From assembly GCF_007992715.1 (NCBI RefSeq), contig NZ_BKAU01000004.1, forward strand, positions 558,001 through 622,000: DNA of 64,000 nucleotides, in the 5' to 3' direction. The notes beneath the pieces are model-generated. The model was not told the DNA's origin, ran no database searches, and saw only the letters and a list, made by a program, of their open reading frames with translations. The position numbers and the translations under genes were made by a program. Position 1 is the first letter of the stretch. Each line of letters begins with the position of its first letter. This DNA is from Chitinophaga cymbidii. GTDB taxonomy: Bacteria; Bacteroidota; Bacteroidia; Chitinophagales; Chitinophagaceae. Shown in pieces: positions 31,772 to 40,279 of the stretch.

Positions 31772-32140
31772 ATGAACACTTTGCTCTGGATATTACAGGG
31801 ATTCCTCGCCCTCACATTCGCCTACTCCGGCTTCATGAAATCATCACAGGAACGGGAAAAGCTGGTCAGCGCCGGCCAGACGGGCGTGGCTAATCTTTCA
31901 TACCCCATTATCCGTTTTATCGGCATCAGCGAGCTGCTGGGCGCGGTGGGCATCACCGTTCCCTGGCTGACCGGCATCCTCCACATCCTGACGCCGGTTT
32001 CCGCCGTTTGTTTCGCCGCCATTATGGTCATGGCGATGCGCATCCATTACAGGAGAGGTGAATACTGGAGCGTAACGCTGAACGTGCTGCTGTTCGCTGC
32101 CAGTGTTTTTGTGGCGTATGCCCGTTTCCGGGAAATTTAA
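31772..32140 (+). CDS. DoxX-family membrane protein
   Basis: 122 residues from the ATG at 31772; the frame's first start 60 bases earlier would add a non-hydrophobic tail. Four membrane helices with the DoxX pattern (LQGFLALTFAYSGFMKSSQ, FIGISELLGAVGITVPWLTGIL, FAAIMVMAMRIHYRRGEYWS, LLFAASVFVAYARF). DoxX-like proteins sit in the inner membrane with thiol-redox or terminal-oxidase associations; the specific role here is unknown. It is 74 bases downstream of the Crp gene and may be controlled by it. Confidence 0.85.
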   Translation: MNTLLWILQGFLALTFAYSGFMKSSQEREKLVSAGQTGVANLSYPIIRFIGISELLGAVGITVPWLTGILHILTPVSAVCFAAIMVMAMRIHYRRGEYWSVTLNVLLFAASVFVAYARFREI

Positions 32141-32164
32141 GCCGCTGCGCTTATCTTTATCCCC

Positions 32165-32860
32165 ATGCAGAAAACTGTACTGATACTCGGCGCCAATTCA
32201 GACGTAGCAAAAGCCGCCATCCGGTTGTATGTAGATAAAGGTTACAAGGTGATCGCGGCATCGCGGAGCCTGGACGAGCTGAAGGCTTTGCCCGTTGAAG
32301 CGATGTATTTCGATGCCACGGATTTTGACAGCCACCGCGCGTTTTATGACAGCCTGCCACAGAAACCGCACATTGTGCTGTATGCGGCGGGTTATCTCAA
32401 AAATAATGAAGCAGCGCTGCTGGATTGGGAAGGCAGTTTCAGGATGATGAAAGTACATTATTGCGGTGCGGTATCTATCCTTAATATCATCGCCATGGAC
32501 ACCGAAAACCCGCACCTGGAAAAGATCATCGGCTTATCTTCCTTGTCCGGCGTACGGGGGCGCAGGAGCAACTTTATTTACGGCAGCACCAAATCGGCTT
32601 TTACGCAATACCTCGCGGGGCTGCGGCAATACCTGTTCTCCCGCGGGATCACGGTAAATGTGGTAGTGGCGGGTTATATCCGCAGCAAGATGACGGCGGG
32701 GCTTGATCTGCCGGAATCCCTCATGCTGGAACCCTCGTTCATCGCGCGGTCTGTCGTGGAATCAGGAAAGCGGTTCACCATCGTTCCGGGTTTTAAATGG
32801 AAGGTGATCTACCAGGTGTTAAGGCTGATGCCGGAGCGGCTGGTAGCCAGGTTGCCGTAA
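32165..32860 (+). CDS. SDR-family NAD(P)-dependent oxidoreductase
   Basis: 231 residues. Rossmann start VLILGANSDVAKAAIRLYVDKG (GxxxxxA variant), cofactor-side motif LYAAGYL, active-site Ser in IGLSSLSG and the YGSTKSA (Tyr-x-x-x-Lys) pair. The closest described style is the DprE2/2-keto-ribofuranosyl reductase-like SDR branch, but the substrate cannot be read from the sequence. It begins 24 bases after DoxX, with TATCTTTA (32152-32159, one mismatch from the -7 consensus) 5 bases before the ATG at 32165, so it could also start its own transcript. It is convergent with the DACNV gene. Confidence 0.87.
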   Translation: MQKTVLILGANSDVAKAAIRLYVDKGYKVIAASRSLDELKALPVEAMYFDATDFDSHRAFYDSLPQKPHIVLYAAGYLKNNEAALLDWEGSFRMMKVHYCGAVSILNIIAMDTENPHLEKIIGLSSLSGVRGRRSNFIYGSTKSAFTQYLAGLRQYLFSRGITVNVVVAGYIRSKMTAGLDLPESLMLEPSFIARSVVESGKRFTIVPGFKWKVIYQVLRLMPERLVARLP

Positions 32861-32879
32861 TACCCGGATCACGCAGGGC

Positions 32880-34028
32880 CTATATCAACAAAATATCAAT
32901 ACGGTGCGCCTGCACCATCTGCGCGGTTTCCGACCAGGAAAAAACGGTAAAATATCCGTCCTGCGACGCTACCAGCGCCAGCGCATCCCGCTGGTCGTGG
33001 ATGAACTGCGCGGCGGAAAGATGGCGGGTGCCGCCGATCTTGGAAGGATGTATCTGCAACGGCGTGCCGCCGATGATAGGTTCGGTGAACAATACTTCAT
33101 CTACCGGGGTGGACCAGCTGGCGCGGGCGATCTTCACGCCGAAAGCCAGCAGCTCCTGCTGGTCGTTGATCACAGTGGCGCCGTCTACCGCCGTGAGGCC
33201 GGTCACATTTTCCACTTCGCGCCGCAGGGCGTTCTGCCAATAGATCTCACTCACTGTATTGCCGTCCTGCCGGATAAGATCTGCCACGCCGGTGAAGGCG
33301 GGCGCTATGGGATATTGCATCGGATGAACGATCGATTCTTTCCATCCGTCGTGATTCGAAGGCGTCACCAGCAAAATGCCGCCACGCCGGTGTGCGCGCA
33401 TGGACACGGCTATCTGTATCAGCACATTCACAGGATGGTTCCACACGGTGGTGGATTCCACGCCAAGTAACGTAGTGAGAATGGCCGGGCTGTCCGGCAG
33501 CAGGCCGCTGTCTTCATTCACGATCTTGATCTGGTCGCCGCGCAGCACCGCAACGTTGGTGAATTTGCCCAGTCCCGTGATGCGGCGGTGTTTCACTACC
33601 AGTAATCCGGGTTCGGACACGTCCACCACAAAACAATAATTCGGCAGCTGGATGGTAGTGCCCCAGATGTACAGCTCGTCGTCCTCAAACCAGATGCCCA
33701 CGTGCACGCCGGCTCTTTCCACGCCGGGCGCGAGCTTGGTGAGCAACTTGGCGTTCAGGGGAATGCGGTGCTCGAACAGGAGCGGTTTGCCCACCTGGTC
33801 CGGGTGCATAAATGCCAGTGATATGCGGGTAGTGATGCCTTCTTCTTTGCGCAGGCTTGCCCAGAATGCCACATCAATGATCTTTTCGATGAGCATCGCG
33901 GAGGGTGCGGTGGCGAGGTCTTCTTCTCCGTTCCTTTCCGCACAGGCAAGATGTTTTACAAAATGTTCTTCTATCGGCGCCGCCACTTTGGAGGCCGCCT
34001 GGTATGTTGATCCGCTCGTCAATTCCAT
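32880..34028 (-). CDS. DACNV-type sensor protein with diadenylate-cyclase-like C-terminus
   Basis: 382 residues from the ATG at 34028; a TTG start 24 bases upstream is less likely. No signal peptide or membrane helices, so cytoplasmic. The C-terminal part carries two motifs of the DisA/CdaA diadenylate cyclase fold: VDGATVI (Asp282-Gly283-Ala284) and GGTRHLSAAQF (Arg335-His336), followed by ALALVASQDGYFTVF. In active cyclases the second motif is RHR; here the second Arg is Leu337, and the spacing (53 residues) is longer. The domain is known as the probable sensor DACNV in other Bacteroidota. It may sense or bind c-di-AMP-like nucleotides or have lost catalysis. Convergent with SDR; a terminator of the neighbouring gene lies upstream. 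Confidence 0.75.
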   Translation of the reverse strand: MELTSGSTYQAASKVAAPIEEHFVKHLACAERNGEEDLATAPSAMLIEKIIDVAFWASLRKEEGITTRISLAFMHPDQVGKPLLFEHRIPLNAKLLTKLAPGVERAGVHVGIWFEDDELYIWGTTIQLPNYCFVVDVSEPGLLVVKHRRITGLGKFTNVAVLRGDQIKIVNEDSGLLPDSPAILTTLLGVESTTVWNHPVNVLIQIAVSMRAHRRGGILLVTPSNHDGWKESIVHPMQYPIAPAFTGVADLIRQDGNTVSEIYWQNALRREVENVTGLTAVDGATVINDQQELLAFGVKIARASWSTPVDEVLFTEPIIGGTPLQIHPSKIGGTRHLSAAQFIHDQRDALALVASQDGYFTVFSWSETAQMVQAHRIDILLI

Positions 34029-34099
34029 AATTTGATCTCGTTTACGGCTCAAATTTAGCCCTTTTTCCGCATGCGCCGGAGACGGCGTCGCGCAACGAA

Positions 34100-34129
34100 A
34101 AGCCGGTATACGATTTCACATACCGGCTT
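34100..34129 (-). terminator. intrinsic terminator of the Gfo/Idh/MocA gene
   Basis: aagccggtat (34100-34109) pairs perfectly with ataccggctt (34120-34129) around 10 bases; read on the reverse strand the stem ends in cggctttt. It lies 76 bases after the stop at 34205 and upstream of the DACNV gene. Confidence 0.75.
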
Positions 34130-34163
34130 CTTAATGCGGTTATCGGCGCATGTTTACTGGGTC

Positions 34164-34231
34164 GCCGGATGCTCCCACAGCGGTTTATCAGCGCATCGGT
34201 GTTTCTACAGGGACGCTGCCGGATGCTCCCA
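34164..34231. repeat. 14-base direct repeat at the 3' end of the oxidoreductase gene
   Basis: gccggatgctccca occurs at 34164-34177 and 34218-34231. The second copy is in the coding end of the Gfo/Idh/MocA gene (it codes WEHPA on the reverse strand), and the first copy, 54 bases downstream of it, would read WEHPATQ-stop. This looks like a small tail duplication or remnant of an older 3' end. Confidence 0.6.
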
Positions 34232-35554
34232 TGGCTGGCGGTACGGCCGTTGCAGCAACGCCGTGGCCTGCGGGTCGCCCACAATGATCCGCTTTTGCGG
34301 ATCGTAGACCAGTGCCCGGCCGGTTTGCATGGATAGATTGGCGAGAATGCAGCTGGCCGTGGAAATGTGCCCTTCTTCAATATCCGCCACCGGCCGTCCG
34401 CCGGTCTCGATCGCTTTCAGGAAATCCAGCATGTGCAGGCGCGTAGCGGGGGCCGCATTCAGCTCGATATCCCGCTCTTTCAGATCTTCGGGGTATTTTT
34501 CTTTTTCATATACCACGTCCCCGTGAATGGGTTCGCCTTTGCCTTGCGGGATGAAGTCGTATGACATGGTGCTGGCCTTTAGCGTTCCCTTCTCTCCGTA
34601 CAATGTAAAGGCCCAGGGATATTTCGGGTCCGCCGGCGTGCCCCAGCTGCGGTGCTGCCAGACGCAATTAAGGTTGTCGTATTCAAAAATGGCCGTCTGC
34701 GTATCCGCAATATTCGATTTTCCTTCCGTCTGCAAATAAATACCACCGGTGGAGGTAATGCGTTTGGGCCAGCCGAGCTGCAGCATCCAGCGGACAGTAT
34801 CCAGCATATGTACGCACATGTCGCCCATGATGCCGTTGCCGTATTCCATGAAAGTGCGCCACCAGCGTTTGTGCGGAATCCCGTCGTATGGCCGCAGCGG
34901 CGCAGGGCCGGTCCACATTTCATAGTCGAGGAAATCCGGCACCGGTTCCACAGCGGGGTTGCCGTTGGCGCGCATGTGGTAATAGCAGCACATTTCCACA
35001 TGCGATATTTTACCGAGCATGCCGGTATCTACAAATTTCTTTTTGGCTTCGATGAGGTGCGGGGTGCTTTTCCGCTGCGTGCCCACCTGCACCACGCGGT
35101 TGTATTTCCTGGCGGCGGCCACCATGGCTTCGCCTTCCAGCACATCCACGCTGATAGGTTTCTGCACATATACGTGCGCGCCGGCTTTCATCGCTTCAAT
35201 GGCGGTGAGCGCATGCCAGTGGTCCGGCGTACCGATCAGCACAATATCCAGCTTGTTATCCGCCAGCATCTTGCGGTAATCCGTATACAGCTTCGGCTTT
35301 GCGCGGGATTGCTGCCGCTGGCTGACCATCTCCGCCGCGCCGGCCAGCATGTTTTTGTCCACATCACACAGCGCTACCACATTCACCGGCGATACCTGTA
35401 TCAACCTGAACAGGTCGCTTTTGCCGTACCAGCCCGCGCCGATAAGACCTACGCGATATGTTTTTAACGGATCGGTGAAATCAAGCGCTTTTGCGCCGAG
35501 GGTGGATAATAACAGGGAAGCCGTAGTCCCTTTCAGAAAATGACGTCTTTGCAT
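34205..35554 (-). CDS. Tat-exported Gfo/Idh/MocA-family oxidoreductase
   Basis: 449 residues from the ATG at 35554; earlier in-frame starts lengthen it without coding character. The N-terminus MQRRHFLKGTTASLLLSTLG is a twin-arginine export signal, so a folded NAD(P)-binding enzyme is sent to the periplasm. Rossmann motif YRVGLIGAGWYGKSDL, then IVLIGTPDHWHALTAIEAMKAG, the catalytic EKP variant YVQKPISVDV, and a C-terminal oxidoreductase domain (WRTFMEYGNGIMGDMCVHMLDTVRWML). Related Tat-exported enzymes act as glucoside 3-dehydrogenases or similar sugar oxidoreductases; this fits the DUF1080 genes in the window. The final 5 codons overlap the direct repeat. It is divergent from VOC. Confidence 0.88.
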   Translation of the reverse strand: MQRRHFLKGTTASLLLSTLGAKALDFTDPLKTYRVGLIGAGWYGKSDLFRLIQVSPVNVVALCDVDKNMLAGAAEMVSQRQQSRAKPKLYTDYRKMLADNKLDIVLIGTPDHWHALTAIEAMKAGAHVYVQKPISVDVLEGEAMVAAARKYNRVVQVGTQRKSTPHLIEAKKKFVDTGMLGKISHVEMCCYYHMRANGNPAVEPVPDFLDYEMWTGPAPLRPYDGIPHKRWWRTFMEYGNGIMGDMCVHMLDTVRWMLQLGWPKRITSTGGIYLQTEGKSNIADTQTAIFEYDNLNCVWQHRSWGTPADPKYPWAFTLYGEKGTLKASTMSYDFIPQGKGEPIHGDVVYEKEKYPEDLKERDIELNAAPATRLHMLDFLKAIETGGRPVADIEEGHISTASCILANLSMQTGRALVYDPQKRIIVGDPQATALLQRPYRQPWEHPAASL

Positions 35555-35596
35555 GAGTGGAATTTTCGTTAAACGCTCTTTAAGATACAATATTCT

Positions 35597-35604
35597 TAGT
35601 TTTG
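35597..35604 (+). promoter_or_regulatory. -7 promoter element of the VOC gene
   Basis: TAGTTTTG is a perfect TAnnTTTG and ends 4 bases before the ATG at 35609, so the transcript should be leaderless. Confidence 0.6.
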
Positions 35605-35608
35605 CGTC

Positions 35609-35998
35609 ATGCTGAAACTGAATAAAGTACATCATATCGCTATTATCTGTTCAGATTACGAGCGTTCCAAAAGATTTTATACGGAAGTGCTGGGTTTTGA
35701 TATCATGCAGGAAACCTTCCGGGCGGCGCGGCAGTCGTGGAAGCTGGACCTTTCCCTGCAGGGCGTTTATATCATCGAGCTGTTTTCTTTCCCCGATCCG
35801 CCGCCCCGCCCTTCACGCCCCGAAGCGCTGGGCCTGCGCCATCTTGCTTTTGAAGTGGACGATGTGGATGCCGCGGTGCATGCGCTGCAGGCAAAGCAGG
35901 TGAGCACGGAGCCGGTGCGGGTGGATGAACTGACCGGCAAGCGCTTTACTTTTTTTACCGATCCTGACGGTTTGCCGCTGGAGATTTATGAACGGTAG
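35609..35998 (+). CDS. VOC-family protein, YaeR/GloA2-like glyoxalase
   Basis: 129 residues made of two beta-alpha-beta-beta-beta units: KVHHIAIICSDYERSKRFYTEVLGFD with the first His metal ligand, then LGLRHLAFEVDDVDAAV (second His) and FFTDPDGLPLEIYE (Glu ligand), the order seen in YaeR-type glyoxalase I-like proteins. It is cytoplasmic and probably handles methylglyoxal-like or small aldehyde compounds. The single-gene transcript starts at the leaderless promoter 35597-35604. It is divergent from the Gfo/Idh/MocA gene. Confidence 0.9.
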   Translation: MLKLNKVHHIAIICSDYERSKRFYTEVLGFDIMQETFRAARQSWKLDLSLQGVYIIELFSFPDPPPRPSRPEALGLRHLAFEVDDVDAAVHALQAKQVSTEPVRVDELTGKRFTFFTDPDGLPLEIYER

Positions 35999-36153
35999 AT
36001 GACATCGTTGCCGGGAACGATTGCGTAGAAAAATAACCCCCGATCTTTCGTTTAACCGAAAGTTCTGTTTAAGATTGTTGCAAAGGTTCCACTCAATAGC
36101 ACACGTTATGATAGCAACCTTCGTTTTCCTGCACTGTAAAATACCTGTTGCTA

Positions 36154-36876
36154 ATGAAAAGCATAGTATTGTTCCTGTTGTTGTCCCTGGTGGCCCCGCC
36201 CGCCAAAAAAAAACTTACGATCTGGATGATCGGGGATTCCACCATGTCCGTCAAGAGGCCGGAGGCTTACCCGGAAACGGGATGGGGTATGGCATTGGGC
36301 GCGTTCTTCCGCGATAATGTGCAGATCGAGAACAGGGCGCTGAACGGCCGCAGCACGTTGTCTTTCATCCGGGAAGGCCGCTGGCAGCCGGTTATGGACG
36401 GATTACATAAAGGCGATTATGTGCTGATCCAGTTCGGGCATAACGATGAGAAGATTGATAAAAAAGGCGTGGGCGTTATGTTGCCGGAATACAAGGCAAA
36501 TCTTGCGCGGTTCGTGACGGAAGCCCGCAGCCGGAAAGCCATTCCCGTGCTGCTCACGTCCATTGCACGGCGGCATTTTGAGAACGGCGTGCTGCTGAAC
36601 ACCCACAAGGGTTACCCGGACGCGATGCGCGCCGTGGCGGACAGCCTCAAAGTGCCGTTGATAGATATGGAAAAAAAGACGATGGCATTGCTGACAGCAC
36701 TGGGCGATGAACGCTCCATCCCGTTGTTCCTGCACGTAGCGCCGGGACATGAACATTACCCGAACGGGAAAAAAGATGATACCCATCTCAGCCCCGAAGG
36801 CGCCAGGGCTGTGGCGGCGCTCGCCGTGGAGGGCATGAAGGAAAACAAATTGCCGCTCACCAAATATCTGCGTTAA
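36154..36876 (+). CDS. CE12 rhamnogalacturonan acetylesterase (SGNH hydrolase)
   Basis: 240 residues from the ATG at 36154 (the TTG 6 bases earlier is unlikely). A short signal segment (SIVLFLLLSLVAPPA) precedes an SGNH fold: WMIGDSTMS (nucleophile Ser), RALNGRSTLSF, VLIQFGHNDEK and KKDDTHLSPEGARA (Asp and His of the triad). The family CE12 removes acetyl groups from rhamnogalacturonan and pectin. It is the first gene of the pectin operon, and the next gene starts immediately after its stop. A small hairpin (36045-36062) lies upstream. Confidence 0.9.
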   Translation: MKSIVLFLLLSLVAPPAKKKLTIWMIGDSTMSVKRPEAYPETGWGMALGAFFRDNVQIENRALNGRSTLSFIREGRWQPVMDGLHKGDYVLIQFGHNDEKIDKKGVGVMLPEYKANLARFVTEARSRKAIPVLLTSIARRHFENGVLLNTHKGYPDAMRAVADSLKVPLIDMEKKTMALLTALGDERSIPLFLHVAPGHEHYPNGKKDDTHLSPEGARAVAALAVEGMKENKLPLTKYLR

Positions 36877-37842
36877 ATGAAGAAACTGTCAGGCATTATA
36901 TGTTTGCTGCTGGCCGCCCTTTTTGCGGCGGCGCAGCCGGGTTATCCGTCCCGGCTTACCGTGGCGAAAGACGGCAGCGGCGATTATACCACCATACAGG
37001 AAGCCGTGGATGCGGTAAGGGCGTATTCTCCCGTGCCGCTGACCATCCTGATCAAAAACGGCACGTACCATGAAAAGCTGGTGATCCCTTCCTGGGTGAC
37101 CAATATCACCTTCACCGGCGAGAGCCGCGACAGCACCATTATCACGAATGACGATCATTCGGGGAAGGAAGTGAACGGCAAAAAGCTGAGCACTTTTAAT
37201 TCTTATACCGTCTGGGTACAGGGCAATGACGTAACGATGGAAAACCTTACCATACAGAACACCGCGGGGCGTGTAGGCCAGGCCGTTGCTTTGCATGTGG
37301 ACGGCGACCGCTTTGTGATCCGCCGCTGCAACCTGCTGGGCAACCAGGACACGCTGCTCACGGCGAATGATAACAGTTGCCAGTATTACGAGGACTGCCT
37401 GATCGCCGGCACGACCGATTTTATTTTCGGGCCGGCTACGGCGCTGTTCCGCCGCTGCAAGATCCGGAGCCTTTCCAACTCCTACATTACGGCGGCCTCT
37501 ACCACGCGGAAGCAGGCATATGGTTACGTGTTCATGGATTGCAGGCTGGAAGGGAGCAGCGAGGCGGAGAAAGTATACCTTGGCCGGCCCTGGCGGGCCT
37601 ACGCGCGGACTGTTTTCATCCGCTGTGAAATGGGGAAACACATACGGCCGGAAGGCTGGCACAACTGGGGTAAAACGGAGAATGAGCAAACTGCTTTTTA
37701 CGCGGAATACGGAAGCACCGGAGCAGGAGGAAAGGCAGGTGGCAGGGTGCCCTGGAGCCGGCAACTCTCCGCAAAGGAAGCGAAACAGTACACCGACGTG
37801 AAAATATTCGGGGGTTGGAACCCGGCAAACATGGAAAAATGA
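36877..37842 (+). CDS. CE8 pectinesterase
   Basis: 321 residues with signal peptide MKKLSGIICLLLAALFAAAQ. Right-handed beta-helix with the family signatures GNQDTLL (catalytic Asp region), GTTDFIFGPATALF (second Asp) and VYLGRPWRAYA (Arg). It demethylates homogalacturonan so that polygalacturonase can cut it. It begins on the base after the CE12 stop, and its stop overlaps the next start by 4 bases (ATGA), so the three genes are tightly coupled. Confidence 0.94.
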   Translation: MKKLSGIICLLLAALFAAAQPGYPSRLTVAKDGSGDYTTIQEAVDAVRAYSPVPLTILIKNGTYHEKLVIPSWVTNITFTGESRDSTIITNDDHSGKEVNGKKLSTFNSYTVWVQGNDVTMENLTIQNTAGRVGQAVALHVDGDRFVIRRCNLLGNQDTLLTANDNSCQYYEDCLIAGTTDFIFGPATALFRRCKIRSLSNSYITAASTTRKQAYGYVFMDCRLEGSSEAEKVYLGRPWRAYARTVFIRCEMGKHIRPEGWHNWGKTENEQTAFYAEYGSTGAGGKAGGRVPWSRQLSAKEAKQYTDVKIFGGWNPANMEK

Positions 37843-39284
37843 TCAGGATGAATAAAACAGGAATTTTAGTGGTTGCAGGCATGCTGCTGACTGTAACCGG
37901 CTTTGCCCAGTACTCCTGGAAGAACCTGCCCACAGCAAAGCAGCCCGTTTTCAGGAAGGATACGCTCAACATCCGTAATTACGGCGCGGTGCCGGACGGC
38001 GTTACGCTGAATACGGAAGCGATCAACAACGCGATCGCGGCATGCAGCCGCAAAGGCGGCGGCGTGGTGCTGGTGCCCGCGGGCCTCTGGATGACGGGAC
38101 CGGTAGAAATGAAAAGCAATGTGAACCTGCATCTCCGGCGGGCAGCCACGCTGCTGTTCACGCCGGATAAAGATCAGTACCCGCTGGTGGAAGGCGTTTA
38201 CGAAGGCCGGTCCGCCGCCCGCAACCAGTCACCCATCTGGGGGAACAACCTGCAAAATATAGCCATTACCGGTAGTGGCGTGATCGACGGGAACGGTGAA
38301 GTGTGGCGGGCGGTAGGTAAAGGCGAACTGACAGAAAGCGAATGGAAAAAGAAAGTGGCCTCGGGTGGAGTTGTTCGTAAGGATGGAAAGGAATGGTACC
38401 CGAGTGAGCAATACCGTGCCGCCAAAGAAGAGAATATGAGCATGTTGCTGACGCCGGGCAAACCGTTAAAAGATTACGCGGTGATGAAGGACTTCCTGCG
38501 CCCGAACCTGCTGGTATTTAACAACTGCAAAAAGGTGTTGCTGGAAGGCGTGACCTTTCAGAACTCTGCCGCTTGGTGCCTTCATCCTTTGATGTGTGAG
38601 GACCTTACCCTGCGCAACCTCCTGGTGAAGAACCCCGCGTACGCGCAGAATGGTGACGGGCTGGATATTGAATCCTGCCGCAACTTCCTGGTGGAAGGCT
38701 GCACGTTTGATGTTGGTGATGACGCTATCTGCATCAAATCCGGAAAGGACGAAGAAGGCCGGAAACGCGGCAGGCCCACGGAAAACGGCGTCATCCGGCA
38801 TAACGTTGTTTACAAGGGCCACGGCGGCTTTGTGATCGGCAGCGAGATGAGCGGCGGCGCAAGGAACCTCTTCGTGCATGACTGCACTTTCATGGGTACC
38901 GACAAGGGGCTGCGCTTCAAGTCCACCCGCGGGCGCGGCGGCGTGGTGGAGAAGATCTATGCCAGGAACATTTTCATGAAAGACATTGTGCAGGAAGCGG
39001 TGTTCTTTGACCTGTACTACTTCGTGAAATTCGCGACGGACAGCGAGCGGGATGAGCGGCCGGTGGTCAACGAAGGAACGCCGGTATTCCGGGATATGGA
39101 GTTTGACAACATCGTGTGCAACGGCGCCAATAAAGCGATCTTCATCCGGGGGCTGCCGGAAATGCCGGTAAGCAACATCCGCATCAGGAACAGTGTTTTC
39201 AACACCACGATCGGGAAAGAGGAAACGGATACGAAAGATATTGTGCTGGAGAATGTTCGTATGAACGTTCCCGTTAAGCAGTGA
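37839..39284 (+). CDS. GH28 polygalacturonase
   Basis: 481 residues from the ATG at 37839, which overlaps the pectinesterase stop; a second ATG at 37848 is also plausible. Signal peptide ILVVAGMLLTVTGFAQ. Beta-helix with the GH28 motifs QNGDGLDIESC (NxD-like), VGDDAICIKSG (double Asp), KGHGGFVIGSEMSGG (GHG) and GTDKGLRFKSTRGRGG (RxK). It hydrolyses alpha-1,4-galacturonan. It is the last gene of the pectin operon, following acetyl- and methyl-ester removal; the order of genes mirrors the order of reactions. No clear terminator follows. Confidence 0.94.
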   Translation: MIRMNKTGILVVAGMLLTVTGFAQYSWKNLPTAKQPVFRKDTLNIRNYGAVPDGVTLNTEAINNAIAACSRKGGGVVLVPAGLWMTGPVEMKSNVNLHLRRAATLLFTPDKDQYPLVEGVYEGRSAARNQSPIWGNNLQNIAITGSGVIDGNGEVWRAVGKGELTESEWKKKVASGGVVRKDGKEWYPSEQYRAAKEENMSMLLTPGKPLKDYAVMKDFLRPNLLVFNNCKKVLLEGVTFQNSAAWCLHPLMCEDLTLRNLLVKNPAYAQNGDGLDIESCRNFLVEGCTFDVGDDAICIKSGKDEEGRKRGRPTENGVIRHNVVYKGHGGFVIGSEMSGGARNLFVHDCTFMGTDKGLRFKSTRGRGGVVEKIYARNIFMKDIVQEAVFFDLYYFVKFATDSERDERPVVNEGTPVFRDMEFDNIVCNGANKAIFIRGLPEMPVSNIRIRNSVFNTTIGKEETDTKDIVLENVRMNVPVKQ

Positions 39285-39413
39285 AATTTTTTTGCGTTTT
39301 TATCAGAAAGGCGGTTGCCGAAATTTTCCTCCACCGTACAAGTGTGCGACGCAACGGCGGCTGATGGAAGCTGCCAAAGCCGGCCTCCCCCAAAACGGTT
39401 ATGAATAATGCTG

Positions 39414-40226
39414 TCAGAACAAACGGAGCTGGCTTTGCGGATGTGGATTATTTCCCGGCAGCGTATTAATATGAAACACCTGCGTGGCCTCATAGCGGGA
39501 GGCCACCACGATCTGCGTGCCGTTGGCATGCTGCGTGAACAGCGAATGCACCAGGTCCGGCGAATTATTGTCTTTCGACAAATGGGAGAGCAGCAGATGG
39601 CTCATGTGCGGTGGGCGGTGCGCCTTGAACAGTTCCAGCGCCTGGGTGTTGGAAAGATGGCCTTTCCCGCCGCGGATGCGGTTCTTCAGGAAGTATGGGT
39701 AGCGGCCCTGTTCCAGCATCGTTTCATCGTAATTCGTTTCTAAAAAAGCGGCGTGGCACAGCCGGAAGTGATGAACGAGCTGTTCGCAGGGCAGGCCGAT
39801 GTCTGTAAACACGCCGATCCTTGTATCCGTATGATTGCAGCGGATGATGAAGCTGTGCGGGTCGGAGGCGTCATGGTGTTTGGGAAAAGCGGTGATGTTG
39901 AGCTGCCCGATAGTTACCGGTTCGAACGCCCGGAAGGGCAGGACCTGTTGCAATTGCATGCCGCTATAGCTCAACGTGCCGTCTGTAATGTACACCGGCA
40001 GGCGGTATTTTTTGGAAAGAACGGGAATGCCGCGAATGTGATCGGTATGCTCATGTGATACGAATATCGCTTTCACCTTTTGCATGCTCAACCCGATGCG
40101 GTGCATGCGGCGCTCCGTTTCCCGGCAGGAAATACCCGCGTCAACAAGAACAGCTTCCTCCTCATTGCCGATGTAATAACAGTTTCCGTTACTGCCCGAG
40201 TTAAGTGATGTAATGAATAGCGACAT
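39414..40226 (-). CDS. MBL-fold metallo-hydrolase, WalJ/YycJ-like
   Basis: 270 residues, typical for the WalJ (YycJ) branch. The zinc motif SHEHTDHIRGIPVLSKKY is followed by KHHDASDPHSFII, and GVFTDIGLPC and LLLSHLSKDNNSPDLV supply later ligands. It is cytoplasmic and nuclease-like, associated in Firmicutes with cell-wall regulation and DNA repair; its precise job in Bacteroidota is not fixed. It is divergent from topoisomerase III (53 bases). A near-match to the -7 element (ttactttg on the reverse strand, 40241 to 40234) is 7 bases before its ATG. Confidence 0.9.
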   Translation of the reverse strand: MSLFITSLNSGSNGNCYYIGNEEEAVLVDAGISCRETERRMHRIGLSMQKVKAIFVSHEHTDHIRGIPVLSKKYRLPVYITDGTLSYSGMQLQQVLPFRAFEPVTIGQLNITAFPKHHDASDPHSFIIRCNHTDTRIGVFTDIGLPCEQLVHHFRLCHAAFLETNYDETMLEQGRYPYFLKNRIRGGKGHLSNTQALELFKAHRPPHMSHLLLSHLSKDNNSPDLVHSLFTQHANGTQIVVASRYEATQVFHINTLPGNNPHPQSQLRLF

Positions 40227-40279
40227 CGATCTGCAAAGTAAAGGGATTTCCCCAAATTATCCGACCTTTGCTTCCTCGT

